Part shown: positions 16,736 to 25,601 of the stretch, one piece after another
How positions within the stretch are numbered: position 1 is the first letter of the stretch
How the letters are laid out: every line of letters starts with the position of its first letter
From: Azoarcus sp. KH32C
GTDB lineage: Bacteria > Pseudomonadota > Gammaproteobacteria > Burkholderiales > Rhodocyclaceae
NCBI RefSeq assembly: GCF_000349945.1
Contig: NC_020516.1
Coordinates: forward strand, 2,914,001 to 2,978,000
DNA: 64,000 bases
Direction: 5' to 3'
Notes under the pieces: generated by a model
Databases searched by the model: none
Seen by the model: only the letters and a program-made list of their open reading frames with translations
Told to the model about the DNA's origin: nothing
Translations under genes and position numbers: made by a program

Positions 16736-18175
16736 ATGACACAAGAAAGACATGGCCTGCATATCGGAAAGGTCACCCACCACGAATTGAAACAGACCCT
16801 GAATGCCTGGCAGCTGTGGGGTATTGCAGTTGGATTGGTTATTTCCGGAGAATATTTCGGCTGGAGTTACGGCTGGGCTTCGGCCGGCACATTGGGATTC
16901 GTCATCACCTCGATTTTCATCGCGGCGATGTATACGACTTTCATTTTCAGCTTTACCGAATTGACGAGTTCGATCCCCCATGCGGGCGGCCCCTTCGCTT
17001 ATGGACGGCACGCTTTCGGGCCGGTGGGCGGTTATCTCGCGGGTTTCGCGACGCTCGTGGAATTCGTCTTCGCCCCGCCTGCGATTGCGCTGGCGATCGG
17101 GGCCTACCTCAACGTGCAGTTCCCTGAGCTGAATCCGAAGGATGCGGCCGTCGGGGCCTACATCGTCTTCATGCTGTTGAATATCGTTGGCGTGGAGATT
17201 GCCGCGACTTTTGAATTGTTCGTCACGGTCATCGCGATCTTCGAATTGCTCGTGTTCATGGGCGTCGTGTCGCCCGGATTCTCGCTCGACAATTTCACCA
17301 AGGGTGGCTGGTCCGGCCAGGACGAATTCAGCCTCGCGGCGATTCCCGGCATGTTCGCCGCGGTGCCGTTCGCGATCTGGTTCTTCCTTGCGATCGAAGG
17401 CGTTGCGATGGCGGCCGAGGAAGCGAAGGATCCGAAGCGCTCGATTCCTATCGCCTACGTCACCGGAATCCTGACGCTGCTCGTCCTCGCCATCGGCGTG
17501 ATGACTTTCGCCGGCGCTTCGGGGGACTGGACCAAACTCTCCAATATCAACGATCCGCTGCCGCAGGCGATGCGCTCGATCGTCGGTGAGAACAGCGGCT
17601 GGACGCACATGCTGGTCTGGCTGGGGCTCTTCGGTCTGATCGCCTCCTTCCACGGCATCATCCTCGGCTATTCGCGGCAGATCTTCGCGCAGGCCCGGGC
17701 CAACTACCTGCCCGCCTATTTCGCCAAGGTGCATCCGCGCTTCAAGACGCCCCACCGCGCCATCATTGCCGGCGGTGTGGTCGGCATCGCGGCGATCTAT
17801 AGCGACGAGCTGATCCAGTTCGGCGGCCAGACGCTCACCGCGAACGTCGTCACGATGTCCGTGTTCGGCGCGATCGTGATGTACATCATCAGCATGGCGG
17901 CGCTGTTCAAGCTGCGCCGCTCGGAACCGGGCATGGCGCGCCCCTTCGTCGCGCCGATGTATCCGTGGTTCCCGGCCTTCGCGCTGCTGGCGGCCGTGGT
18001 GTGCCTCGTGACGATGATCTACTACAACCCGCTCATCGCGGCGCTCTTCTTCGGCCTGATGGCTGCCGGCTACGTCGTGTTCCACCTGACCCGCCACCAG
18101 CGCGAAGTCGCGCCGCTGGACGATCTGCTGGAGTCGCCCGCCGAGCTCGCCGCCGAAGCGAACGTTGCCCGCTGA
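16736..18175 (+). CDS. eat: ethanolamine permease (APC family)
   Basis: A 479-residue transporter with about 12 membrane helices, of the amino acid-polyamine-organocation superfamily. The N-terminal half contains GEYFGWSYGWASAGTLGF and FTELTSSIPHAGGPFAYGRHAFGPVGGYLAGF, characteristic of ethanolamine permeases of the Eat/EutP type, and LFGLIASFHGIILGYSRQIFAQAR is typical of the C-terminal half. It would import ethanolamine by proton symport. The start has GGAGG upstream. It sits between the TorF-like gene and the phosphatase, 27 and 17 bases apart, in one transcription unit with eutBC. Confidence 0.92.
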   Translation: MTQERHGLHIGKVTHHELKQTLNAWQLWGIAVGLVISGEYFGWSYGWASAGTLGFVITSIFIAAMYTTFIFSFTELTSSIPHAGGPFAYGRHAFGPVGGYLAGFATLVEFVFAPPAIALAIGAYLNVQFPELNPKDAAVGAYIVFMLLNIVGVEIAATFELFVTVIAIFELLVFMGVVSPGFSLDNFTKGGWSGQDEFSLAAIPGMFAAVPFAIWFFLAIEGVAMAAEEAKDPKRSIPIAYVTGILTLLVLAIGVMTFAGASGDWTKLSNINDPLPQAMRSIVGENSGWTHMLVWLGLFGLIASFHGIILGYSRQIFAQARANYLPAYFAKVHPRFKTPHRAIIAGGVVGIAAIYSDELIQFGGQTLTANVVTMSVFGAIVMYIISMAALFKLRRSEPGMARPFVAPMYPWFPAFALLAAVVCLVTMIYYNPLIAALFFGLMAAGYVVFHLTRHQREVAPLDDLLESPAELAAEANVAR

Positions 18176-18192
18176 AATAGGAACACTCCACA

Positions 18193-19491
18193 ATGGATAA
18201 GAAGCCCCTCCGCCTTACCTCGATCCTGCTGGCATCCGTTCTTGGCGCGAGCCTCGTCGGGTGCGCGCAAACGCCGCCGAACGCCCTCGCCGCCTCGGCC
18301 GTCACGGCACCCGCAAAGCTCTCCGCTGGCCGCTGGGACGGCTTCAACCGCGAGCGCATCGATGCGCTGATCGCTGCCTACGGCAAGTCGGCTCCCGGCT
18401 ACGATGCGGCGAAGCCGCCGTATGTCGTGTTCGACTGGGACAACACCAGCATCTTCCTCGACGTCGAAGAGGCGGTGCTCGTGTATCAACTGCAGAACCT
18501 CGTGTTCGGTGCCACCCCCGAGCAGCTGGACCGCGCGATCCGCAAGGACGTTCCGCACGCCGCCTTCGGCAAGGACTACAACAACGCAGCCGGCGCGCCG
18601 GTCAACGTCGATGCGGTGGCGACCGACATCGTCGCGAGCTACACCTGGCTGTATCGCAACTACGCCGGCCTGAAGGGGGACAAGCCGCTCGACGAGATCA
18701 AGCGCAGTCCGCACTACGAGGCCTTCATCACGAAGATGCGCTATCTCTACGAGGCGATCGGGGACACCTTCGATCATGCCGTGTCCTATCCTTGGGTGAC
18801 ATATCACTTCACGGGGATGACCGAGGCGCAAGTGCGCAAGCTGACCGCCGATAGCGTGGCCTGGCAGCTGTCGCAACCGGTCGGCAAGGTGAAATGGACG
18901 AGTCCGGCGGAGCTGCCGGGCCGCGCCGGGGTCGTATCGATCTCGTGGAAGGACGGCTTGCGGCTGGTGCCCGAGATGCAGGAGCTGTATCGCACCTTGC
19001 GTGATGCGGGCTTCGACCTGTGGGTGTGCTCCGCGTCCTTCATCGACGTCGTCAAGGAGATCTCGTCGAATGCGCAGTTCGGCTACAACAACCCGGCGGA
19101 CCGCGTGCTTGCGATGGAGCTCGAGCGCAACGCGGATGGCGTGATCCGGGGCGAGTTCCGTCGCGGATACGACCAGACGCAGGGCGTGGGCAAGACGCAA
19201 AACATCCGGCGCTTTCTGGTCTCCAAGTATGGGTACGGGCCAGTGTTCGTCGCGGGCGACAGCGAGGGCGACCAGAACATGATGCAGGACTTCGCCGACA
19301 CGCGGATGGTGCTGATCGTCAATCGGCTCAAAGGCGAGGACATCGGCAAGTTCGCGCAAGTCGCCGTTGCGAGCCATGGCCAGTCCGACGCGAAGTATCT
19401 GCTGCAAGGGCGCAACGACAACACCGGGGAATTCGTGCCCTCGCAGTTGCACTACAAGCTCGGCAGTACCGAGGGCAAGGCGCTGAAGTGA
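18193..19491 (+). CDS. lipoprotein phosphatase of the HAD superfamily
   Basis: A 432-residue exported HAD phosphatase. The N-terminus is a lipoprotein signal with lipobox LVGC (Cys24). HAD motif I reads FDWDNTS, motif II lies in WVCSASFID, and motif IV is GDSEGDQNMM. The overall layout resembles phosphoserine- and phosphorylcholine-phosphatase-like proteins. Being periplasmic and lying between the ethanolamine permease and eutB, it may release ethanolamine from phosphoethanolamine outside the cytoplasm. That substrate is inferred from context. The same strand and tight spacing (17 and 38 bases) place it in the eut operon. Confidence 0.85.
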   Translation: MDKKPLRLTSILLASVLGASLVGCAQTPPNALAASAVTAPAKLSAGRWDGFNRERIDALIAAYGKSAPGYDAAKPPYVVFDWDNTSIFLDVEEAVLVYQLQNLVFGATPEQLDRAIRKDVPHAAFGKDYNNAAGAPVNVDAVATDIVASYTWLYRNYAGLKGDKPLDEIKRSPHYEAFITKMRYLYEAIGDTFDHAVSYPWVTYHFTGMTEAQVRKLTADSVAWQLSQPVGKVKWTSPAELPGRAGVVSISWKDGLRLVPEMQELYRTLRDAGFDLWVCSASFIDVVKEISSNAQFGYNNPADRVLAMELERNADGVIRGEFRRGYDQTQGVGKTQNIRRFLVSKYGYGPVFVAGDSEGDQNMMQDFADTRMVLIVNRLKGEDIGKFAQVAVASHGQSDAKYLLQGRNDNTGEFVPSQLHYKLGSTEGKALK

Positions 19492-19529
19492 GCGGCGAGA
19501 AGGATGGCGAAAGGAATGGAGGACCAAGG

Positions 19530-20921
19530 ATGAGCGGCTATTCTCACACCATCGACGGCCAGGTCTGGCGCTTTCCGGATCTGAAGGCGCTGATGGCGAA
19601 GGCGAGTCCCGCGCGCTCCGGCGATCAGCTCGCAGGCATCGCCGCGGCCAGCGACGAGGAGCGCGTCGCCGCCCAGATGGCGCTGGCCGAGTTGCCGTTG
19701 CAGCGCTTTCTCGACGAGGCGCTGATCCCGTACGAGACCGACGAAGTCACGCGGCTGATCATGGACGAGCACGACGCGGCTGCGTTCGCCCCGGTCAGCC
19801 ACCTGACCGTGGGTGACTTCCGCAACTGGCTGCTGTCCGAGGAGGCCGACGAGGCGGCGCTTGCCGCGCTCGCGCCCGGCCTGACGCCCGAGATGGCCGC
19901 GGCCGTCAGCAAGATCATGCGCGTGCAGGACCTGATCCTCGTCGCGAAGAAATGCCGCGTCGTCACGGCCTTCCGCAACACGATCGGATTGCCGGGGCGG
20001 CTTTCGACGCGGCTGCAGCCCAACCACCCGACCGACGAGCCCAGCGGCGTCGCCGCGAGCATCGTCGACGGGCTGATGTACGGCAGCGGCGACGCCGTGA
20101 TCGGCATCAACCCGGCCACCGACAGCGTCTCCGCCGTGACGACGCTGATCCGCATGCTGGACGCGATCATCACGAAGTACGAGATCCCGACCCAGTCCTG
20201 TGTGCTGACGCACGTCACCACGAGCATCGAGGCGATCAACCGCGGCGCGCCCGTGGATCTCGTGTTCCAGTCGATCGCCGGCACCGAGGCCGCGAACGCC
20301 GGCTTTGGCATCAACCTCGCCGTGCTCGCCGAAGGACGCGAGGCGGCGCTGTCGCTCAAGCGCGGCACGGTCGGCGACAACGTGATGTATTTCGAGACCG
20401 GCCAGGGCAGCGCGCTGTCAGCCAATGCGCACCACGGCGTCGACCAGCAGACCTGCGAGGCCCGCGCCTACGCCGTCGCGCGCAAGTTCAAGCCCTTCCT
20501 CGTGAATACCGTCGTCGGTTTCATCGGGCCGGAATACCTCTACGACGGCAAGCAGATCATCCGCGCGGGTCTCGAGGACCATTTCTGCGGCAAGCTGCTC
20601 GGCGTGCCGATGGGCTGCGACGTCTGCTACACCAACCATGCCGAAGCCGACCAGAACGACATGGACATGCTGCTGACGCTGCTGTCGGTGGCGGGCATCA
20701 ACTTCGTGATGGGAATTCCCGGCTCGGACGACGTGATGCTGAACTACCAGACGACGTCTTTCCATGACGCGATGTACATCCGACAGGTGCTCGGCCTGCG
20801 CCCGGCACCGGAGTTCGAGGCGTGGCTGCGCAACGTCGGCATCTTTGCGCCCGGCGATGCGATGCGCCTCGCGAAGAACCTGCCAGGCCCCTTCCATCGT
20901 GCGCTGGCGAACCTGAGCTGA
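19530..20921 (+). CDS. eutB: ethanolamine ammonia-lyase large subunit
   Basis: A 463-residue catalytic subunit of adenosylcobalamin-dependent ethanolamine ammonia-lyase, which converts ethanolamine to acetaldehyde and ammonia. Characteristic blocks include FRNTIGLPGRLSTRLQPNHP, GLMYGSGDAVIGINPATDS, TQSCVLTHVTTSIEAI, FETGQGSALSANAHHGVDQQ and a closing segment with MGIPGSDDVMLNYQTTSFHD. The length is normal (about 450-470). The ATG at 19530 follows GGAGG; the reading frame is open upstream but overlaps the phosphatase gene. It is followed by eutC after 10 bases. Confidence 0.97.
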   Translation: MSGYSHTIDGQVWRFPDLKALMAKASPARSGDQLAGIAAASDEERVAAQMALAELPLQRFLDEALIPYETDEVTRLIMDEHDAAAFAPVSHLTVGDFRNWLLSEEADEAALAALAPGLTPEMAAAVSKIMRVQDLILVAKKCRVVTAFRNTIGLPGRLSTRLQPNHPTDEPSGVAASIVDGLMYGSGDAVIGINPATDSVSAVTTLIRMLDAIITKYEIPTQSCVLTHVTTSIEAINRGAPVDLVFQSIAGTEAANAGFGINLAVLAEGREAALSLKRGTVGDNVMYFETGQGSALSANAHHGVDQQTCEARAYAVARKFKPFLVNTVVGFIGPEYLYDGKQIIRAGLEDHFCGKLLGVPMGCDVCYTNHAEADQNDMDMLLTLLSVAGINFVMGIPGSDDVMLNYQTTSFHDAMYIRQVLGLRPAPEFEAWLRNVGIFAPGDAMRLAKNLPGPFHRALANLS

Positions 20922-20931
20922 GGACGCGGCC

Positions 20932-21744
20932 ATGACCGATCCGATCACCGATACTGTCATCCCCAACGCCTGGGGCAAGCTGCGCCGCTTCACGCAGGCG
21001 CGCATCGCGCTCGGCCGTGCCGGCAGCAGCCTGCCGACCCAGCCCCACCTCGCCTTCCAGTTCGCCCACGCCCGCGCGCGCGACGCCGTCCATCATCCGT
21101 TGGACATTGAGCCGCTCCGCACGGGGCTCGCCGAACGCGGGATGGAGGTCGTGACGGTGCATAGCGCAGCACCCGACCGTCCGACCTACCTGAAGCGGCC
21201 GGACCTCGGCCGCAAGCTCGACGACGCTTCGCGCGCACGACTGGAAACCTATGCGGCACCGGAAGGCGCCGACTTCGATGTCGCCTTCGTGATCGCCGAC
21301 GGGCTGTCGGCCTTCGCCATCGAGCAGAACGCCCTGCCCTTCCTGGACGTGATGCTTCCGCGGTTCGCGACCAACTACTCGATCGCCCCGCTTGTCATCT
21401 CCGAGCAGGCCCGAGTGGCGATCGGCGACGAGATCGCCGTCGCACTCCGTGCCCGCATGGTCGTCGTTCTGATCGGCGAACGACCGGGGCTCAGTTCGCC
21501 CGACAGCATGGGCCTCTACCTTTCTTGGCAACCTGAGATCGGCATGACTGACGCTCATCGCAACTGCATTTCGAACGTGCGGCGCGAAGGCATGAGCTTC
21601 GATCTCGCTGCGCACAAGCTGCTATACCTGATGACGGAGGCTCGCGGGCGCCGAATCTCGGGTGTTTCGCTCAAGGATGAGGTCGAAGCTCCTCCGGAAC
21701 GCCTCGCCGCGCCGGCCGGCAACTTCCTGATTGAGGGAGCCTAG
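20932..21744 (+). CDS. eutC: ethanolamine ammonia-lyase small subunit
   Basis: A 270-residue small subunit that with EutB forms the cobalamin-binding holoenzyme. Recognisable features are the N-terminal FTQARIALGRAGSSLPT, LAFQFAHARARDAVH, DVAFVIADGLSAFAI, IGERPGLSSPDSMGLYLSW and NCISNVRREGMSFDLAAHKL. It starts 10 bases after eutB. No reactivase (eutA), acetaldehyde dehydrogenase or microcompartment shell gene follows in the window, so the acetaldehyde must be handled by enzymes encoded elsewhere. Confidence 0.97.
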   Translation: MTDPITDTVIPNAWGKLRRFTQARIALGRAGSSLPTQPHLAFQFAHARARDAVHHPLDIEPLRTGLAERGMEVVTVHSAAPDRPTYLKRPDLGRKLDDASRARLETYAAPEGADFDVAFVIADGLSAFAIEQNALPFLDVMLPRFATNYSIAPLVISEQARVAIGDEIAVALRARMVVVLIGERPGLSSPDSMGLYLSWQPEIGMTDAHRNCISNVRREGMSFDLAAHKLLYLMTEARGRRISGVSLKDEVEAPPERLAAPAGNFLIEGA

Positions 21745-22204
21745 TGATCGCCGTGCAATGAATTTTCTGTCCTCCTAGGCCTTCGCACGTCTTGTGCGAT
21801 GCCTGCCCGCGTTTCGGCAGTTTCACTCCATTTCACGACCGAACGCGGATTTTGCCGGTGTCAGGTGCGTCATGGACCCCATGATCAGCCTGCACCGGCC
21901 TTCTTTTTATTGTCTGGAGCCGCTAGGGCTGCGGTTTCGGCCTGCAACTCTTGCCTTCGTACTCGAATCGGTCGAGCCTCACTTCCGGTAGGAAGCCCGC
22001 TGCCACGAACTCTTGCCATGTCTGGTAAGACGCTGGCCAGTCTGCGTTTCGGGGGTAACCGTTCCGCTGTTCGCCGGCTTGCAGTGACTACATTTAACCT
22101 CCGCGAGCGGGTATCTGGGAAATAGAGAATCGAGGTAACACCATCTTGAAATCAGATGGATCGGCTAAACTCATACTCAAGCCAGACAGTTCGCCCTCCC
22201 TCAC
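21745..22204. other. intergenic region after eutC
   Basis: About 460 bases with no supported gene; short open frames here have no family features and no ribosome binding sites. A weak inverted repeat CGCAC/GTGCG at about 21785-21799 lacks a T-run, so it is not a clear terminator. The LysR-type site at 22141-22159 is the only other structure I see. Confidence 0.55.
22141..22159. promoter_or_regulatory. LysR-box-like inverted repeat
   Basis: CCATCT-N7-AGATGG, containing the ATC-N9-GAT pattern typical of LysR-type binding sites, 46 bases before the LysR start codon. Probable autoregulatory site. Confidence 0.45.
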
Positions 22205-23140
22205 ATGGAAATCAGACAGCTGCGATATTTCGTCGCGATCGCGCAATACGGCACCTTCTCGAAGGCCGCCGAGAAGACCTTCGTTGCACAGTCGGCGTTG
22301 AGCCATCAGCTTGCTCAACTGGAGGAGGAGCTCGGCGCCCGCCTCTTTCATCGCTCGCACCGAGGGGTCGAGTTGACCGAGGCCGGGCGCATATTCCAGA
22401 CCCACGCGGTGGCGATCCTGAGGCAGATCGAGGATGCGCGGAGCAGCGTCCGCAGTTCGATCGGCCAGCTCACAGGAAAGGTCGTGTTCGGTGTGCCACA
22501 AAGCGTGTCGAATGCGCTCGCGGTGCCACTGCTCCAGGCCGTCCGCCAGCGCTATCCGCAGGTGGAGCTGGAACTCACCGAGGAGCTGACCGGTAACCTG
22601 ACGCATCAACTGCGGATCGGCCGCCTGAATCTCGCCGTATTGTTCGATGACGGGCAACTGGGGGAATTTGCGTACGAGCGGATGGTCACGGAGCGCTTAT
22701 CGCTGATCCGCGCAGCGGTGCCGGGCGAGCGGGTATCGGCGAAAGGAGTTTCGCTGAAAAAGGCGCTGACCTTGCCGCTGATCCTGCCGGCCGATCCCCA
22801 TGGCGTTCGACCTATCATCGAGGCGAAAGCGCGCGCCAGCGGCTATCCGCCGCCCAACGTGGTCGCGGACATCAGTTCCGTCAGCATCCTGCGCACCTCG
22901 CTGCTCGCCGGCCTCGGGCAGACCTTGTTGCCGACGATGCCGCTCAAGCACGACATCGATGCTGGATTGCTGCACGCGAGTCCGGTGGTGTCGCCGGTCC
23001 TCACGCGCGTCGTGGCGATCTGCGCGTCGAAACACATTCCTGTTACCGCCGCGGCAGATGCCGTGTTACGGCTGACGGTCGAACTCTCGCACGAGCTATG
23101 TGCGAGCGGACAATGGGCGGACGCGACTCCCATCGCCTGA
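22205..23140 (+). CDS. LysR-family transcriptional regulator (Nac-like)
   Basis: A 311-residue LysR regulator. The helix-turn-helix reads IRQLRYFVAIAQYGTFSKAAEKTFVAQSALSHQLAQLEEEL, followed by the conserved HRSHRGVELTEAGRIF segment and an effector domain with VVFGVPQSVSNALAVPLL. The sequence is closest in style to Nac/Cbl-like members. The neighbours on both sides are convergent or unrelated, so no target can be named from context. Confidence 0.9.
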   Translation: MEIRQLRYFVAIAQYGTFSKAAEKTFVAQSALSHQLAQLEEELGARLFHRSHRGVELTEAGRIFQTHAVAILRQIEDARSSVRSSIGQLTGKVVFGVPQSVSNALAVPLLQAVRQRYPQVELELTEELTGNLTHQLRIGRLNLAVLFDDGQLGEFAYERMVTERLSLIRAAVPGERVSAKGVSLKKALTLPLILPADPHGVRPIIEAKARASGYPPPNVVADISSVSILRTSLLAGLGQTLLPTMPLKHDIDAGLLHASPVVSPVLTRVVAICASKHIPVTAAADAVLRLTVELSHELCASGQWADATPIA

Positions 23141-23298
23141 TCCGCTCGTTGCTCACGACGTAGCTGTTCTCGAAGCACTCATGGGGTGGATCGACATTCA
23201 ATGATCTTTGGCTAATGACCTAGTAATTGCGGAGCGATCGGCTTTTCGTGATCGAACTGCCATGAACGGGGAGTGTCGTTGCCGTCCGACTTTCCCGC

Positions 23299-23862
23299 TT
23301 AGCGCTCTAGCGCCGCCTTCAGTTGGCGGACGGCGAGGTCGGATTCGGCGGCGATCTGCTTGCGGGTCAGCAGCGGGTCGAGAAGTGCGGTGAGGAGATT
23401 GGGCATTCGGTAGCGCATGTCCCGCGTGAAGTGCGTGGCGCCGGCCTCTTCGCGGAGCGTATAGGTGATCCACGCGCGGCCGCCCTCCTCGCCGCCTCCC
23501 TCGATCTTCCACAGACGGGGCGCATCCCGTTCGACCACCGTCCACACTGCTCGCCCGCGTCGGCCGGCCACCAGGAAGTCCTCGGTCGCCTGCTCGCCGA
23601 GGTTGAGGGAGTGGTCGATTGCTCCGGACACGGCAAGCGACGACGGGTGCCATTTCGGCCAATTGCCCGGTGTGGTCACATACTCGAAGACTTCGCCGAT
23701 GGGACGCGTGATGGTGACTTCGTTGGTGAGATGGACCGGCGCCTTTGGGGACGGCAGCAGGATCGTTGCAAGGATGGCAGCAAGGACAACGCCCGCGACG
23801 CTAGCGGTCCAGACGATCCGGCGTCTCCGCGAAGCACGTTTCATTGCCGATTCCGCATTCAT
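23299..23862 (-). CDS. membrane-anchored SRPBCC-family protein
   Basis: A 187-residue protein with one N-terminal membrane helix (about residues 14-36, after a basic MKRASRRRRIVW segment) and a START/Bet v1-like SRPBCC domain (about 45-187). The domain opens with NEVTITRPIGEVFEYVTTPGNWPKWHPSS, the common polyketide-cyclase-like start. Such domains bind hydrophobic ligands; the ligand is unknown. The start at 23862 has GGGGAG upstream; a slightly longer form is possible. Neighbours give no clue. Confidence 0.75.
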   Translation of the reverse strand: MNAESAMKRASRRRRIVWTASVAGVVLAAILATILLPSPKAPVHLTNEVTITRPIGEVFEYVTTPGNWPKWHPSSLAVSGAIDHSLNLGEQATEDFLVAGRRGRAVWTVVERDAPRLWKIEGGGEEGGRAWITYTLREEAGATHFTRDMRYRMPNLLTALLDPLLTRKQIAAESDLAVRQLKAALER

Positions 23863-23942
23863 CTCAGCTCCCCGGCGCACTGACCGCACTCACGGTTGAA
23901 GGGATGCTTCTTTATAGTTCGTTCAGGCTGCGAGCCGATGAC

Positions 23943-24845
23943 CTAGTAGGCCGGTTTCAGCGTCGACTTGAGCAGGTCGATGAATGCGCTCGTCCGTGCC
24001 GGCAGCAGGCGTCTTCCGGGCGTCACGCACCACAGGGTCACCGTCGGCGGCTCCCAGTCGGGCAGGACGCGCCTGAGCAGGCCTTCCTCGATCTCCTTCT
24101 GCACATAACGCTCTGACAAGGCAACGATGCCCATCCCGTGCGCGGCGAGGTCGCGCTGCAGGATGGGGGAATTGACCGCCAGGGGCCCGTCGGGCATCCC
24201 CTCCCATCGCTCCTTTCCGCGCGACAGGCTCCAGGGGGCGGTTTCGCCGTTGCCGCTCATCAGCCGGAGGCAGACGTGCTTCTGCAGGTCTTCGGGCGTC
24301 TGAGGTTCGCCGTAGCGGGCGAGATAGGCCGGGCTGGCGTAAAGGCCGAGGTGCATCTCGTGGAGTTTTCGTGCGACGAGCGTGTTGTCGTCCGGCAGGC
24401 GGGTGGCGGCGCGCACGGCGAGATCGAAACGCTCCACGAGCAGGTCGACTCGGCGCGGCGAGAGGTCGAGTTCCAGGCGCACTTCCGGATAACGCGCGGC
24501 GTATTGCAGGCATAGCGAAGTCAAGTCCAGCTGGACGAAGTCCGGGAGCAGCGAGGCGCGCAACACGCCGCGGGGTGTGGCCTGCCGGTGCTGGGCGAGC
24601 GCCGAGGCGGCTTCGGTTTCCTCGAGGAGACGGCGGGCGTGATCGAGGATGCGTTCGCCGAAGTCCGTGATCGTCAGGCGCCGCGTCGTGCGCATTAGCA
24701 GCCGTTCGCCGAGCGTCGTTTCCAGCTGGGTTATCCGCCGGGAGACGGTCGATTTCGGCAGGTCCATGCGTTCGGCCGCACGCGAAAAACTGCCCGCTTC
24801 CATCACTTGGGCGAAGAGGATGAGGTCGTTGGCATCCAGGCTCAT
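23943..24845 (-). CDS. LysR-family transcriptional regulator
   Basis: A 300-residue LysR regulator. The winged helix includes FAQVMEAGSFSRAAERMDLPKSTVSRRITQLETTLGERLLMRTTRRL, a form common in regulators of quinone- or stress-responsive genes. It is divergent from the azoreductase gene, and a 22-bp palindrome lies between them starting 11 bases from its start codon, so it is the probable regulator of azoR. Confidence 0.92.
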   Translation of the reverse strand: MSLDANDLILFAQVMEAGSFSRAAERMDLPKSTVSRRITQLETTLGERLLMRTTRRLTITDFGERILDHARRLLEETEAASALAQHRQATPRGVLRASLLPDFVQLDLTSLCLQYAARYPEVRLELDLSPRRVDLLVERFDLAVRAATRLPDDNTLVARKLHEMHLGLYASPAYLARYGEPQTPEDLQKHVCLRLMSGNGETAPWSLSRGKERWEGMPDGPLAVNSPILQRDLAAHGMGIVALSERYVQKEIEEGLLRRVLPDWEPPTVTLWCVTPGRRLLPARTSAFIDLLKSTLKPAY

Positions 24846-24855
24846 GATCTGCTCG

Positions 24856-24877
24856 ATTGTTCCGAATATGGAACAAT
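24856..24877. promoter_or_regulatory. 22-bp palindrome between LysR and azoR, probable operator
   Basis: Perfect arms ATTGTTCC and GGAACAAT flank GAATAT. Its position in the divergent promoter region fits the LysR binding site for autoregulation and azoR control. Confidence 0.6.
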
Positions 24878-24983
24878 GATAATCATCTTAAGGACTTCTG
24901 ATCCATTAGTGAGCTCAATAAACTTCGTCCCATGGTTGAGGCAGTTCCTGCCGGCCCCTACCCCAGAATCGGAGATGAAGATC

Positions 24984-25583
24984 ATGAAAATCCTGCAAAT
25001 CAACGCCAGTGCCCGTTCCGCCGGTGCGAACTCCACCCGCCTGGCCGATGCCGTCACCGCTCGGCTGAAGGCGCAGAATCCGGAAGCCGTCGTCGAGCTG
25101 CGTGACCTGGCCGCGAACCCGCATCCGGTCCTCGACGAACCGGCCCTGGGGGCGCTCTTTACGCCCGTCGAGCAGCGCACGCCCGAGCAGGCAGCCCGTG
25201 TGGCGTTGGACGACGCGCTGATCGCCCAGGTCCAGTCGGTCGACGCCATCGTGCTGGGTGTGCCGATGTACAACTTCGGCGTGCCGGTGCAACTGAAGAC
25301 CTGGATCGACGCGATCGCCCGTGCCGGCGTCACCTTCCGCTACACCGCCAACGGTCCCGAAGGTCTGCTGAAGGGCAAGAAGGTGTATGTCGCCCTGGCG
25401 CGTGGCGGCCTGTACCGCGACACGCCGGCCGATTCGCAGGTGCCTTACCTGCGGAGCGTCCTGGGCTTCCTCGGCATGACCGACGTGGAGTTCATCTACG
25501 CGGAGGGTCTGGCGATGGGTGCCGAATCGGCAAGCAAGGCGTTCGCCGAAGCCGAGGCACGGATCGAAGAGCTCTTCGCCTGA
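24984..25583 (+). CDS. azoR: FMN-dependent NADH:azo/quinone reductase
   Basis: A 199-residue flavodoxin-like enzyme that reduces azo compounds and quinones with NAD(P)H. The FMN phosphate-binding start is ILQINASARSAGANSTRL, the flavin-contact segment is GVPMYNFGVPVQLKTWIDAIARAGVTFRYT, and the C-terminal part contains YLRSVLGFLGMTDVEFIYAEGL. I chose the ATG at 24984 because GGAG lies at proper distance; the ATG at 24975 overlaps that site. Regulation by the divergent LysR protein is likely. A probable role is defence against quinone or electrophile stress. Confidence 0.92.
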   Translation: MKILQINASARSAGANSTRLADAVTARLKAQNPEAVVELRDLAANPHPVLDEPALGALFTPVEQRTPEQAARVALDDALIAQVQSVDAIVLGVPMYNFGVPVQLKTWIDAIARAGVTFRYTANGPEGLLKGKKVYVALARGGLYRDTPADSQVPYLRSVLGFLGMTDVEFIYAEGLAMGAESASKAFAEAEARIEELFA

Positions 25584-25601
25584 TCCGAGGGCGGCGTTCG
25601 A

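Noticed and set aside
16304..18193. A 629-codon minus-strand frame over the permease and porin-like gene
   Set aside because: Antisense to a well-recognised permease with good ribosome sites; His/Arg/Asp-rich shadow.
21785..21799. CGCAC/GTGCG inverted repeat after eutC as a terminator
   Set aside because: Five-base stem without a T-run; too weak to call.
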